Of a stretch of 64,000 nucleotides of DNA, positions 24,530 through 36,508 are shown one piece after another. Positions within the stretch are counted from its first letter, which is position 1; every line of letters begins with the position of its first letter. The translations under genes and the position numbers were made by a program. The notes beneath the pieces were generated by a model that searched no databases, was not told where the DNA came from, and worked only from the letters and a program-made list of their open reading frames with translations. This DNA comes from Clarireedia homoeocarpa (lineage: Eukaryota; Ascomycota; Leotiomycetes; Helotiales; Rutstroemiaceae): NCBI GenBank assembly GCA_001465935.1, contig LNKV01000040.1:372001-436000 (forward strand). Reading direction: 5' to 3'.

Positions 24530-25118
24530 ATGGCAGCAGTACCCCAGCAACTTGTTGACGATGAGCTACGTCGCACCACCTCATCATCTATGCGATCGGC
24601 CACCTTGTCGCATGGTCGTGGTGGTGCAGGTAAGCACCCCAGCGCTTGCCAAGCCATTGCTTTACTGACCCAAATGTTTAAGGAAATATTGGAGCTTCGA
24701 CTCACGATGGAGATCCCGTTACATTAGAGACCCCGACTTTGAAAGGTGACGTCTACACCACCGGCCGTGGAGGTAGTGGCAACATGACAAAGAACACCGA
24801 CCCTGAAGCGGCAAGACGTGCTCAAGATGTCGTAGGGTATGTTCTACCCATGAGAATCAGAGTGTCTTATACTTCGGGCCCATAGCTAACATGACACTAT
24901 CCAGTGCACCAAGAAGAGAGTCCACTTCATCTGCACACGTCGGACGAGGAGGCGCAGCGAACGTCTTCAAACCATCGGAGGCTGAGATAGCGGCTGCAAA
25001 AAGAGACAATGGGAATTGGGACCATGCCGTGGCGGACGATGAACACACGAAGCTGCCCGAGAAGGGTCTTGCTGACAAAGGCAAAGAATGGCTGAAAGGC
25101 AAGATCGGCAAATCCTAA
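24530..25118 (+). CDS. Small DUF3602 protein with GRGG repeats
   Basis: Three exons, 24530-24629, 24683-24836 and 24905-25118, give 155 residues. The motif GRGG followed by A/S-G/A-N recurs three times, at about residues 28, 69 and 101. This is the hallmark of the fungal DUF3602 (PF12223) family, whose function is not established. The rest is polar and probably disordered, and the C-terminal third is Lys-rich and helical. No signal peptide or membrane span is visible. The first two repeats straddle splice junctions, which supports the exon joins. Confidence 0.85.
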
Positions 25119-28100
25119 GCGATCCATAGTTGGACGAAGGCATGGGATGCACGGTATCAGGCGTTAATGGCTTGGATTCGCGCTTATATGGGAGCGACTA
25201 GGATTCAAAACTAATGCTTGGAAATTCTTTGAGGCAATCGAGGCGTTTTGATGGAAAGGTATTACAGCGGCGTTGCTCTTCTTGGTGTGAGCCTTCACGT
25301 GGATTCTGGCCTACACCCCATTATAGACCAGCTAGCTAGGCTTGGTTGGCATACAAAAGTTTTTAATATCTATACGCAAGTGAAAGTCTAATTCCAATCA
25401 AACGGAGGAATGACCTTGATTTATGCTTTTGGGGGCTGCGAATATTTTGATGATGTTGATGGAGTAGGCGGGCCGCTGCACTAGCAGACCGATGACTGAT
25501 TACAGGTTCACGGAAGATCGATCTACTAATACATTTGGGGGCTGCAAGTGATAAGGTGTTGGTGGCGGGCACGGCAGTCGATGCAACGACAAGCTTATGA
25601 CATCTTCTTGCATGCTTAACACGTTGACCTAAACAGTCCGAGTAAGACTCTTGCTAACCGTGTATGCAGAAGGCAATTGGAAGAGTGAGCTCCAGCCACT
25701 GACACATTTTAAACTCAAAATCGCCGATCCAGTAGCAGTCGTTGTGGGATTTCTGGGCACGAGGCTTTTCACATTTAATCGCGCGTTACGGGCAAGACCG
25801 ATAGCTACCTACGTCAGTAACAATAGCTCCTTGCACCGGCAGAGACATGTGTGCGTCCGGAGCAAAGCTGTCCATGATATACCTAGGTCACAGACCTAGT
25901 CTTATAAAATGCTACTGTAAACGGCAATGCTAGACCGCGGAAGAAGCTTTTGAAGATCCCGTGTCAAAAAAGCTTCAATTTACGATTTGATATAGGTAGC
26001 CCTCCCTGTACCTTCCCAATAGCGTTTGGGTCACGGGCGATATGTGCTGATTCTGATACAGGAATTGCGCGATGTAACACCAGATGAAAAAGTAAGCCGG
26101 CACCCTTTCTCTCGGATTCCCGATGCCTCGGGGTTGGCGATAGGGGGATGGGAAACCGTAGGGTACGTACCTTTGAGGCACATAAGACTAGAACATACAT
26201 GATCGATGCATATGGTTAGTTGCATGCATCAACAACCAGCTAGAGAAGAAGTACAAGAAAGTAACAGCGAAAAAGAAATTAGCCAAGATGTCATGCAGCT
26301 CATGAAACCGTGATACGGTACCGTGGTATGGTACTGGATGTACATGGATGTACATGTACATGGCAGAATGAGAGCATTTTTGAATTTCGCGGGAGGGTTT
26401 CCTTTAGGTAGCACGGCAGCCGTTGGAGGTGAGGGGTTACGGTTAATTTGGTGGTGGGGAAATGGATGTGAAAAACGGAGTGGAGATTGGGAGGACCTGG
26501 GGAACGGGAACAACAAAAAGGGTCTATAACGAGCCCATCCTAAGGGGACTTTATGCGCCATGAATTATCAATGACGAAGATGCGAAGATTTCAGTGCATC
26601 TCAGGAAGATGCCCAAGTCGACCTCGTCGTCAAAGCTTCGGGATGGGGACATGGGAGCTGAATCGTTACCCACAACGCCTCTTTGAAAACACAGTGCTTC
26701 GTACGTATCTCCGATAAAAAGCTCCTCGATGACCGGAGAATCATTTCTTTGCCGGCGGGTATCTCTCCAATCGAATTATTCGAGTCCTATTACAAAGACA
26801 AATCCTCCGGAGCGTCACATGGTCCTGCTTCAACCGTGTCAGCGAAAAGGGATAACTCCACAAATACTTAGTCAGTCACGAAGGCACTTGGACCAGCGTT
26901 AGGCTCTAGGTTCTAGATACCTGGTTATCGATAGGTCGGTCCAGTGTCTAGAGGTGCATCCGTCCCGTACCCTTGCCCTTGTTCAGGAGCCCCATGCTGG
27001 CTCTTTTCTGGATGTCCCTTGCTTCAGTGCTCGCCCAAGCCCCATCCATCCATTCTCCGTCCGCGATGCTACCCGCAAAACCTCGCCCTCTCCTAATCGT
27101 CAAGGGGCACTGCTTGCCGGTGTGAGTCCGATATCTCGCTGCAGAATAAGGAAGTCGCACCCAAAATATTCCCTCACTTGGACCCCGAACGATAAGTTGG
27201 TTCGATTCGATCTCATGTGTTTCCAACAAATGCACGATTAGTTGTTGGGGTTCGATGCTTACGAGAGCTCTAAACCGTTCGAGCTAGCACAACTACTCAC
27301 CCAGACCCAAAAGAAATATCGTCACCGTGTACGAAGTACCAAAATACTCTCCTGTGTCAGAAGGACCTTTTCGTGCATTTAGCCAGAAGCAGAAGATGAC
27401 CGAATAGGTTGATGACATGAGGGAACCCTTGCGGACCTGGGAGCTAGCTTATGGACCACTACTCGTACGACATACGAAAATAAAGGATTTGAATAAGAGT
27501 TTTCCAGGTAAGCCAACCCATGATTCTAATGCTTGCTTCGTCTGTACCAAACCTACGGTAAACCTCTTCCCTACCTTCTGCTCTAGTCGCTATTCAAGCC
27601 AATCGGACTCTCCTATTGTTGCTGGCATATGGGTGAGCTAGATCCTTGAGGGGCTTAGTGATACAATACAAGGTTTAGCAGAATTTGCATGCCGAAGTTT
27701 GCCGTTTAAGCTACTGAATCTGTAAGTTATCTGCTGAGATCTGGATTCTGGCCGGAATCTTGGTGTTATTCAAAATATCGTGTGCGATTTACGAAGGTAG
27801 ACATTCACCATTGTAGCGAGGCTGGCCCATCCTTCACGGGTCTCCGTGGAGTGTCATGTGAAGAGTGTTCTCAAAAGATGCCCTTTTCATAATATGGCCA
27901 AGCATTCATGAGCCTGGTTCGTTGTGCGACAATGAGATGTTAATCTGCTTCTGCTTAAGGAAATGTACATCATAGCCGACCTCCCTTTCACCACCCAAGG
28001 ACCCCTGTATCACTGTCTCAAAGCGCGCATCACCTTTCCAGTAGATGTTCTCTCAGCTACCAAGCCTACATAAGTTATATAGTATATGAATCATTTTAAT

Positions 28101-29740
28101 AAGCCGTCTACAACCTTGACCTCCTATCTGCGCCACCCTTTCACTGCCGCTGCCTTTCTGGCGGGTACAGCTTCCTACCAAATCCGTCAACGCTCTTGCA
28201 TATACTGCGTGCCATCTACCATCCAATGTCCACGCCTGGCTTTCTACTGTATGTATTTTAACCACAGCCAACCAGAGATATTGTTTTGGATTCCCCATTC
28301 GTCCTTTCGTCTCTTCATTTTCCTGCGTAAGAACTTACTCATTTTATGATGGATATGCCATGCCATGCCATACTACTACTCTATGCATGCACGCCGCACA
28401 GACATGCTACTACTTACTTACCAAAGGAATTTAGATTATTAGGATTATGACGGCTGCACTGCAACGCTCTCCTCCTACTGTACCAAGGTAGACGGGTGGT
28501 GGATTGCTCGACAACCCAGCCATTTGGGCTCTGGTGCTTCCAAGTTGGCTCTTTTTCTGAAGCATGGAACAGGGGAAAACGTGGGAATCATTTCTAAATG
28601 CTTCTTTTGGTAGTGTGTAGTTCGTCCAACTTCCAAACAGATTTTTATACTTTTTATACTTCGTACTGTCCTCCAACCTTCCGCTTTCGACCAAGGTTGC
28701 CCTGCTATTCCTTTCTACCCAGGTTGCCTTGCTATTACTTCCTAGCATACATATCATACATATATCTTTGTGCCTTGGTTGTGCAATTTGTCAATAAGGC
28801 TATAAGCCGCATACATCATTCGATCCTATCCAAGTTAACTGCTCGTATCTTGACCTTGTACAGTCTGATTGTATTCTTGAAGCCTCGACCACGGCCACTT
28901 CTTCACTGACTTCTTCACTGGCTTCCTCACTGACTCCTTCAACGTCCCATACCTACCTATCCCACTATACGGGGTACTAAGCCCAACGATCAGAAAGTCT
29001 CTGGGCGCGGAGCTGACTACTGTGAATAGTTAAGCCCTATAGGAATTCCGTAGGAATTCCGACGGAAACGAAGAAGCAGACTCCACAAGTGCCCACAAAA
29101 TCCTGTCAATTCAGCACTTTAAAGTCCGGGAGATCGTCATTTCTGATATCCAGATCAGACAGGACACAGGAGACAAGCCAACGCTTGGACGAGGGTTTTC
29201 CTAGATCCCAACCGAACCATCGACTTGGTGACATGGTGTTGGTAAGAATTAATTATTCGAATGCCACATATCACAAGTTGGAAGCAAAAAGCGACTAAAA
29301 TTAACCTTGAACACTCCACGCATCCACCCATCTGCCGAACAAGTCTCCTGAGACAAAAATATCACCAGAATACTCAAATCACATCAATCCAAGTGACAGC
29401 GAATTTTTTTTCCCCTTCTTTTCCCCCCGGCCGCCACATCCTCCGGGTACTGAATTGGCCCACGTCTACGAAGGAGCTTTCGCCGTTTGATCAAGCTGAG
29501 GACGCGGACGAGGGTCAAGACGAGGGCGAAAAGAGAAGGGGAGCAGAGGGCCAAAAGAAGGGTTCAAGCATTCTCGCATTCACCCAGACACCATTCGCCG
29601 CCTCGTTCGTTTCTCCGTCTTAAAGAGTGTCCTACATTAGCGGCGTACGACTACTTGCACTTACTATCCTTTCGACATTTGGCTAACCGTATCCTCTCTG
29701 CCCCCCCTTACCCTTGCCCTTACCATATTCATATTCATAT

Positions 29741-29860
29741 TACCATATTACCATCCATACATACATCCATCCATACATCCATCCATCCATCCATCCACCC
29801 ATCCATACACACATACCTGGCCTTCCTTCCCTTGCCTTCCTGGCCTTCCTTCCCTTGCCT
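29741..29860. repeat. CCAT/CATA microsatellite and adjacent 23-bp direct repeat
   Basis: A run of CCAT and CATA units fills 29741-29815. It is followed by two copies of a pyrimidine-rich unit (CTTCCTTCCCTTGCCT core) at about 29818-29860. Both lie in the velB upstream region. Confidence 0.85.
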
Positions 29861-30054
29861 CGTACATATCCCCCGGATGTACAGAGTCAGGTATCTTATC
29901 GCGCTTCAATTCTGAAAAGAGTACCTTCGTCCTTGCGCTGGGGTCCTCTTCAAGGTTGTTGTTCCCTCCAGCCAAATCTTCCACACGGAACTGTCACTAC
30001 CGAGTGAATAAATACTTTCGAGCTACATCCATACATTACTCTACGCCTACCTCG

Positions 30055-30140
30055 TCCAGATCACCCAGATCACCCATATCACCCATATCACCCATCCTCA
30101 TCACCCATCGTCATCCTTATCCTTATCCTTATCCTCATCC
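30055..30140. repeat. ATCACCCA and TCCTTA short tandem repeats in the velB leader
   Basis: Degenerate tandem copies of ATCACCCA/T are followed by TCCTTA/TCCTCA units. They lie 175-260 bases before the velB start codon and are probably transcribed as 5' UTR. Confidence 0.8.
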
Positions 30141-30314
30141 TCACCACTTTATAAAAAAAAAAACCTAAAAAAAACCTTTGTCGACCACACCGCTGTACAA
30201 TAACAACCACAACCACAGGAGCCACCGTCGCTTGGTCTGTGATAATCTTCCACGAAAAGCGTGAGGCTCTAGAACGAACCATTTAAAAAGAAAGAGGGCG
30301 CCGAAGAAGCAACG

Positions 30315-32071
30315 ATGAATACAGCGTATGCTTCACCACCTCGCGACATGCATCCGCGCGCGACCATGCCAAGTATACATGACCCCGCGTATCGAGCTGC
30401 TCCCGCACCTACAGCTCCTTCATATTCCATGCCACACACAATGGCTCCCATTCAACCTCCGCATTCCCAAATTTCGGCATACGAACAATACAATAATACT
30501 CTACCGCTTTCGCGCCCGCCACCACCAGAGCATCTGGCATCGTCAGAAGGACTGTCTTCACTTACTTCTGCACCCCATTCTTCAGACCTGCCAATACCTC
30601 GCTCCAACGTTGAGGGTGACAGAAGATATGAGTATGTACCAATTGGAAGGATTGTCCTTCAATTCTGTTCGGGGATAACCCGCACAATTTTTTTGATCCT
30701 CCTGTCAGGGTTCACCCTGCTAATTACTCTTTTTACCTTAGATTACTCGTTGTGCAACAACCTCGTCGAGCTCGAATGTGCGGATTTGGGGACAAGGTGA
30801 GAATGCTCCATTGTGAAATGCCATTTTCAAGAACTTAGACTAACCTGAGTTTTAGGATCGTCGACCGATTACTCCTCCGCCGTGTGTCAGACTTGTCATA
30901 ACGGACGTCGTCACAGGAAAGGAGATAGACGTCAAGTGAGTTCAGCTGCTCGGTGTTATGAAGCTGGTCTAATCTAATTGTTCTAGCGAAATCGAGCATG
31001 GGATGTATGTACTGAATGTCGACTTGTGGTCAGCGGACGGCAAGCAAGAGGTCAACCTAGTTCGACACTCGCAGACGTCGCCCTCGATTTCTTCGACTGT
31101 TCCAGTCTCATATGCGCAAGTCGAGAATGGACAGGTATATGCACCTATAGTTCCAGGTTCACAACAACAACGAGAACCGACAAGTCCATCATACGGTGCC
31201 TCTCAATATCAGGGAGGTGCATATAACCCATATCCTGGCCCACCTCAAGTGAATGCTTATTCACCGCAACATGGTGGCCAACAACCTCCGTATGGTAACA
31301 ATCAGTACCAAAGTAATTACCAAGGACAACCATCCAATGGAGGCAATGGAAATTATCCACCACCGAGTGGCTACCACCAAGCATCGTCACCACCACCACC
31401 ACAGGGTTATTACAATCAATGTACGGCCTCAACTCCCAGTCATGACATGTTAACATTATGTGCTAACATTATTTTATTTTTAGCTTCACAAGGTGTCTCA
31501 AGCCACACAAACCTCTCAGCTTACAATCGAGCATTTGCTTCTACCCCACATGATCTAGGTATTAATCGTCTGCCGGTAAGCAGCACAAGCCCGACAGGCA
31601 TGTACACCCGAAATCTCATTGGCAGCTTATCGGCTTCCGCTTTCCGACTTACGGATCCGGATGATCGAATCGGGATCTGGTTCGTGCTCCAAGATCTTTC
31701 TGTCCGGACCGAGGGTGATTTCCGGTAAGTCAATTGGTCCTTATCCTGACAAGGATGGTTCCCTGACTAACATGTTTGCAAGATTACGATTCTCGTTCGT
31801 CAACGTCGGACTTCCTACCATGCCCACGCCTCAGCAAAACAGTGGCTCCCAAAATCAATCTTGTCTCGTCAATACAGGAAAAGCTCCCGTGCTTGCCTCT
31901 TGCTTCTCTGAGGTATTCAAGGTGTACTCCGCGAAGAGGTTCCCTGGTGTAGTTGAAAGCACACCACTGAGCAAATGCTTCGCCACACAGGGCATTAAGA
32001 TTCCTATCAGGAAGGATGGACCTGGCAAAGGAAAAGATGGTAGAGGTGGTGATGAGTATGACGAGGAGTAA
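30315..32071 (+). CDS. velB: VelB, velvet-family regulator
   Basis: Six exons, 30315-30631, 30742-30796, 30856-30935, 30987-31420, 31484-31724 and 31783-32071, give 471 residues. An N-terminal Pro/Ser-rich stretch precedes the velvet domain, which opens with VVQQPRRARMCGFGDKDRRPIT across small exons 2 and 3. After VLNVDLW and NLVRHSQTSPS, a roughly 130-residue insert rich in Pro, Gln, Tyr and Gly interrupts the domain, as is characteristic of VelB. The domain resumes with TRNLIGSLSASAF, LQDLSVRTEG and FSAKRFPG-like VYSAKRFPG, and ends at KCFATQGIKIPIRKDG. VelB binds DNA and pairs with VeA and VosA to control light-dependent development, spore maturation and secondary metabolism. The tail is acidic. 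The intron after 30631 could be misread as coding because it stays open. Confidence 0.95.
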
Positions 32072-33018
32072 ATGGTTCCTGGTAGTTCCTGACGACGTTG
32101 AGAAATCGAAAAGGATTCTCTTCATTCCATGTTTATCGCATCAGTCGATTTGCGTTGCATCGTTTAATACATGGAGTCTAACCGATCTTTACATCGTCCA
32201 CGTCGTCATCCTATCTATTCATCTGTTCTTGTACTTGCATTGGTTTATTTTATCCCTTCATTCATCTTGCCTTCTAGCGTCTGATGTTAGCAAGGGTGGT
32301 ATTTTGTGTCTATTCGTCTAAGCTGATACCGGCGAAGCAACTAGAGCGTTCCCGGTTGGATATATATTCCTTCTATGTTCCGCTTTCTCCTTTTCAATCC
32401 TTCACCTTACAAAGAGTCGATCGGACACCAGGGCTGGAGAATGGCGCGTTGGTATACAGGGATTTGGTTTATTTGTAATTGATCATTCGGCGGCGGGGCG
32501 GAAGCAATAAACTATGCCTCAGAGATGTTGGATTCGGATTAAAATTTTACACGGGGTTAACGGGATTGGATTCGGTTGTAGTATTGATCGGATGGGTAGT
32601 TGGTTGGACACTACACGCACAAAATTCTTGGTATCTCGGTGGTGGAGAGACAGGCGCAAACAAGTAAATACAGTTTTAGGGAGAGAGAAGTGGCTGTTTC
32701 AGTGTTCATGCTCGTACACGTTTGATCCGAGCTACTGTGAAACTGTGTATCTTTCTCAATGTTGTGTCATTGACGATGTACGATACAAGATGGACAGGTC
32801 TTCACAATTGTGCTACCGACAATGTATCTTGCGCATGACTCGATTAAAAATATGTTTGCATTCTATACCTATCCTACATTGCCGTACCAGACAAGACTTT
32901 TCTCACCTCTTGGTATCATTTATCTTATTTTCGTTCTTCTTTCAATTACCATTACCAGCACCTTTTCCTACTTCTATTAAAATATTGCGTAAACAGCACC
33001 TCACAGGTTGAGTCATAT
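32072..33018. other. Convergent 3' flanks of velB and ERD1
   Basis: The flanking genes converge, so this should be 3' UTR and terminator sequence. The open frame at 32514-33011 has no family features and an odd composition. No repeats stand out. Confidence 0.6.
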
Positions 33019-34387
33019 CTAATCACTAAAATCCTCATCATCCATGTAATCCCCCAACAACACTTCATCCGCCCCCGGCCCCATCAAAACCCCATTCGCG
33101 CCGCCCTTTTCTCTCCCCCATTCCGTCTCTACTCTCAAAAATATCCACATCCATCGTCTTGCCACCTCAAGCACCTCCATGAGGAATATCCCACTCTCGA
33201 AATCGGCGAAATGGTCCAGATGAGGTGAAAGTTTGAGAGACCATGTGAAGCGGAGGAGGAAATCGAGGAAGATGGCAATGTAGTAGATGTCTTTGGTAGG
33301 AAGATATAGACGCGGTCGTAAGGGGTAGGCAGGGTTGCGGGAGGCGGATGGAACTAGCAGGAGGAGATCCCAGTCTTTGGTTATGTCCCAGTAGAATGAG
33401 TAGAGGGAGTTTATGAGGACGCTAAGAAGCCAGAGGCGGTAGAGGGTTGTAGGGGATATGTGAAGAGTGGTGTGATCCATAGAGAGATTGCGCTGCATGG
33501 CGGAGAAGATAATGACAGGAAAGGCAGATGAATACTTCAGCGCGTTGGCTAAGTGCTGACCGCCCCAACCGCTGGTTGACGAGCGGGAATTCTTCACTCG
33601 CAGATATTCGATTATGCATTGGCGGAATCGGATGAGTGAGGGGATGGCGATGATGATGGGGACGAGATATTGACCGCCGCAGCCACGGTCGGGTCGAGAG
33701 GTTGCGCTGCCCAAGGGAGTGAGAAACATGCAGAGGGAGACGAAGAGATCGGCGATAATTTTGGCGTAGGAGGTGAGCACATCGGCGAGGAGGATATCGC
33801 CAAATTTCCCATCGTTGGGCAGAGCGATTCCGCCGATTGAAACTCGTTTAAGGCGGCGGAGGAAGTGGAAGCGCCCGGTGTAGGAGACGCCACGGAACGG
33901 TATGACAAACGCGAAGAAGAGGAGGCAGAGGTAGGATATCGGAAGGAAGTCATAGTAGATCACTAGGGAGGGGTTTCTGTGCGAGAGCGACCAGAAGAGG
34001 AGGAGGGACACAGAGAGAGGTATACTGAGGAAAGTCGCAAAACGGTAGGTGGAGAGGTGATGTGGAGGATCGGTCCGCGGTGAAGCTCGAGCTGGGTAGT
34101 GTATGAGGGATGGAACGTTCTATAAGCTGTTAGTGTCATTGTCGCAAAGATGAAGAAGCTCTGCTATGCCCATATGCTTACAATTTTTACAATTGAAAGA
34201 TAATGCAGATTTGCGCCCCAAGCCCATACTCCTGTCGCACATTAGCAATTGCTCACCATACCTCTCCAAAAAACATTTCATAGTAGGGGACCATACCTAA
34301 CACAATAATCAAAGCAACTCTATAAGGTAGAGGAAGTGTCAAACTAAAAGAGTCAAGCTCAGGCTCGACAGCCGGGTCGCCATCCAT
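33019..34387 (-). CDS. ERD1: Erd1, EXS-domain Golgi membrane protein
   Basis: Three exons, 34387-34297, 34231-34182 and 34119-33019, give 413 residues. The 50-base middle exon carries WAWGANLHYL, the start of the first membrane segment typical of this family. About seven to eight hydrophobic segments follow, then the EXS signature region (YSFYWDITKDWDLL) and a charged C-terminus ending in acidic residues. In yeast, Erd1 is needed for retention of luminal ER proteins and for recycling of Golgi glycosyltransferases and phosphate. The SPX domain of the related Pho81/XPR1 proteins is absent, as expected for Erd1. The gene is divergent from PEX10 across 398 bases. Confidence 0.9.
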
Positions 34388-34785
34388 TGTTCTCAGTGAC
34401 TAGAATGCCGCATCGATATACCCTAGAACTCAAAGAATGACTGAGGTGAGTTGCGCAAAAGATCAAATATCGAACTGAAGCACAGGATCCGCCAATTGTA
34501 GGTGTCGTGTGCTCTTACGATTATGTGAAAAGGGAGACGTTCTCATTTGCCAATCGTCCAAAAATAATTAAACTCGTATCAAGGCAAGGGTTGACGATAA
34601 GCACGCGCGTTGACATGGTTTTATATGTGGCTGTGCGTCGCGCAAGGCTAGAAAGGGCGGGAACTAGCCTTGACCTCGGCATTGTTGATTTCATTGACAG
34701 CTCAAACTACACGGCAGAGATTGAAAGCTTGCGATTTAGAGAACTGCTTTCCACCTAATTTACTCTCTATATGTGAATACATACA
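34388..34785. promoter_or_regulatory. Divergent promoter region between ERD1 and PEX10
   Basis: 398 bases separate the two start codons on opposite strands, so both promoters lie here. A small plus-strand frame at 34507-34758 has no family features. No factor sites are named. Confidence 0.65.
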
Positions 34786-35886
34786 ATGTCTGATCACGTA
34801 TCTTCCGCTGAGGCACAGTCTCCCTCGTATACTTATCCATTCGCGGCAGCCCCAGATATCATCCGCTCGCATCAGAAAGACTCCTACTTCCAAGGAGTTC
34901 TTCTAAATCATCTATCCGACCTCCTACGGAATCTCTACGGATCGCGATTTCTTCACAATTATACCAATGAAGCTCGCACATTCTCTGAGTTGCTCTATCT
35001 CGGGCTTACAACTCTCATTGGCAACCGCACGCTTGGGGAAGAATATTGCGATATAATACAAATCGAAGACGATACCTTCAAACTACCCACCATTTTCCGT
35101 CGCGCATCCTACATCTTGACATCCATCCTTCTTCCTTACTCTCTCACCAAAGTCCTCCCCTCATTTCGCAGTCGGATCCGCGCGAAACTGGAAGCAAACC
35201 TGCGCAAGCTCACGCGAAAGCAACAACAGAAGTCTCTCTCCTTTAGATTCCAATCATACATCCTAACACATCTCTCAACCATCACTTCGCCCTCACCAAT
35301 CCACGCCATCACTCTCACCGTCTTCTACTTCTCCGGCGCATACTATGAACTCTCTAAACGTCTCGTGGGACTCCGCTATATCTTCACCAAAAGAATAGCG
35401 CCATCCGAGCAAAGAGTCGGCTACGAAGTTCTCGGTGTCCTATTACTGCTGCAAATGAGCGTACAAACATACCTTCACCTCAATACCACCTTTTCCGGCG
35501 CCGCTCCCTCCACCGCAGCTGGTAGTTCCGCGATTCTCGATAATGGTGTTGAGGTTCCTCTCGACGCGCCTTCATCTAACGAACTCCTTTATCCATCCTC
35601 GACCACAACGGCGCAGTCTATCGCTTCGATTAGCAAGAACACACATACGCCTCTAGCAGAAGGCGCGAGATTCGATTTGAGTGATGAGAAGACGATGAGT
35701 TGGATAAAAGGGGATCAGAACAGAAAATGTACATTGTGTTTGGAAGAATTAAAGGACCCGAGTGTGCTGGGCTGTGGACATGTATTTTGCTGGAGTTGCA
35801 TCGGGGAATGGGTTAGGGAGAAGCCGGAGTGTCCGTTGTGTAGGAGGGATGTATTGTTGCAGCATATTTTGCCTTTGAGGGGGTAG
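34786..35886 (+). CDS. PEX10: Peroxin 10, peroxisomal RING E3 ligase
   Basis: One uninterrupted frame of 366 residues. Residues about 20-250 form the Pex2/Pex12-type membrane domain, with DIIRSHQKD near the start and several hydrophobic helices. A Ser/Thr-rich linker follows. A C3HC4 RING lies at about 315-353 (CTLC...CGHVFC...CPLC). With Pex2 and Pex12 it forms the peroxisomal membrane ligase that monoubiquitinates the import receptor Pex5 for recycling. Length and domain order are normal. No introns are needed. Confidence 0.96.
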   Translation: MSDHVSSAEAQSPSYTYPFAAAPDIIRSHQKDSYFQGVLLNHLSDLLRNLYGSRFLHNYTNEARTFSELLYLGLTTLIGNRTLGEEYCDIIQIEDDTFKLPTIFRRASYILTSILLPYSLTKVLPSFRSRIRAKLEANLRKLTRKQQQKSLSFRFQSYILTHLSTITSPSPIHAITLTVFYFSGAYYELSKRLVGLRYIFTKRIAPSEQRVGYEVLGVLLLLQMSVQTYLHLNTTFSGAAPSTAAGSSAILDNGVEVPLDAPSSNELLYPSSTTTAQSIASISKNTHTPLAEGARFDLSDEKTMSWIKGDQNRKCTLCLEELKDPSVLGCGHVFCWSCIGEWVREKPECPLCRRDVLLQHILPLRG

Positions 35887-36508
35887 AATGGCGGAATGCG
35901 GTTTGGATGTTTGGTGTTTTTGGGCATGAGTTATGAATGAGCGCATATGGTGTTTAGAGACTGCAATCATGGGCATTGACCCCGCTCCTATATTTCTCTA
36001 AATTCGATGGTATGCTGCTCATATGGCTTGTTGAATCTTGAGCCAGCCAGTAAAGGATAAGGGAGGTAAAGGGACTGGACAGTGAATGGAGAGAGAACCT
36101 CGTCCACCTAATGGGATAAGAGCATACCCAGTCAAAAGTGTACTTTGGACTCTCTTTCATATCTAAGAAGGCGGGTGGACATATCTTTTAAATCTTGGGA
36201 CGAGAGGATCACTAGGGTATGACGGACGTGATAGGATTGGCTTAGACATAATGATAATGTTGGATGAAAACAAAACTATCATCTATGCTAGGCGTATTAC
36301 ATCTGATGGGAAAATATAAGACGAGGTGTGTAATAGCGGAACTGGAAGATAAAATTACCTTTTCATACATACATATATAATACAAGACAATACAATATCA
36401 GAACCAGATCAAAGTACATTCTCCATATAAACATTAAACCCGTTCCACCGATTTTGTTCACTTCACGCATTCCCCTGTTAGATTAGCAACCCATTCCCAT
36501 CAGCACCC
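35887..36508. other. Convergent 3' flanks of PEX10 and the putative membrane-anchored protein gene
   Basis: Intergenic stretch between converging genes, with AT-rich patches near 36360-36440. No gene or repeat is supported. Confidence 0.55.

Larger units (their letters stand above)
25119..30314. other. 5.2-kb stretch without a recognisable gene, upstream of velB
   Basis: No frame here shows family features, including those at 25651-25899, 26323-26529, 26683-26871, 26954-27241, 28598-28909 and 29487-29915. Several patches are locally repetitive (28901-28940, 29040-29063, 29741-29860, 30055-30140). The right-hand kilobase is pyrimidine-rich on the plus strand and probably holds the velB promoter and a long 5' UTR. 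Confidence 0.5.

Noticed and set aside
26683..26871. 62-residue plus-strand open frame
   Set aside because: No family features, no conserved splice context and ordinary length for a chance frame.
22102..30314. Transposon remnants or biosynthetic cluster
   Set aside because: I searched for transposase, reverse transcriptase, polyketide synthase and NRPS motifs and for terminal repeats in the gene-poor stretches and saw none.
32514..33011. 165-residue plus-strand open frame between velB and ERD1
   Set aside because: Composition is rich in Cys, Arg, Ser and Phe without domain features, and it lies in convergent 3' flanks.
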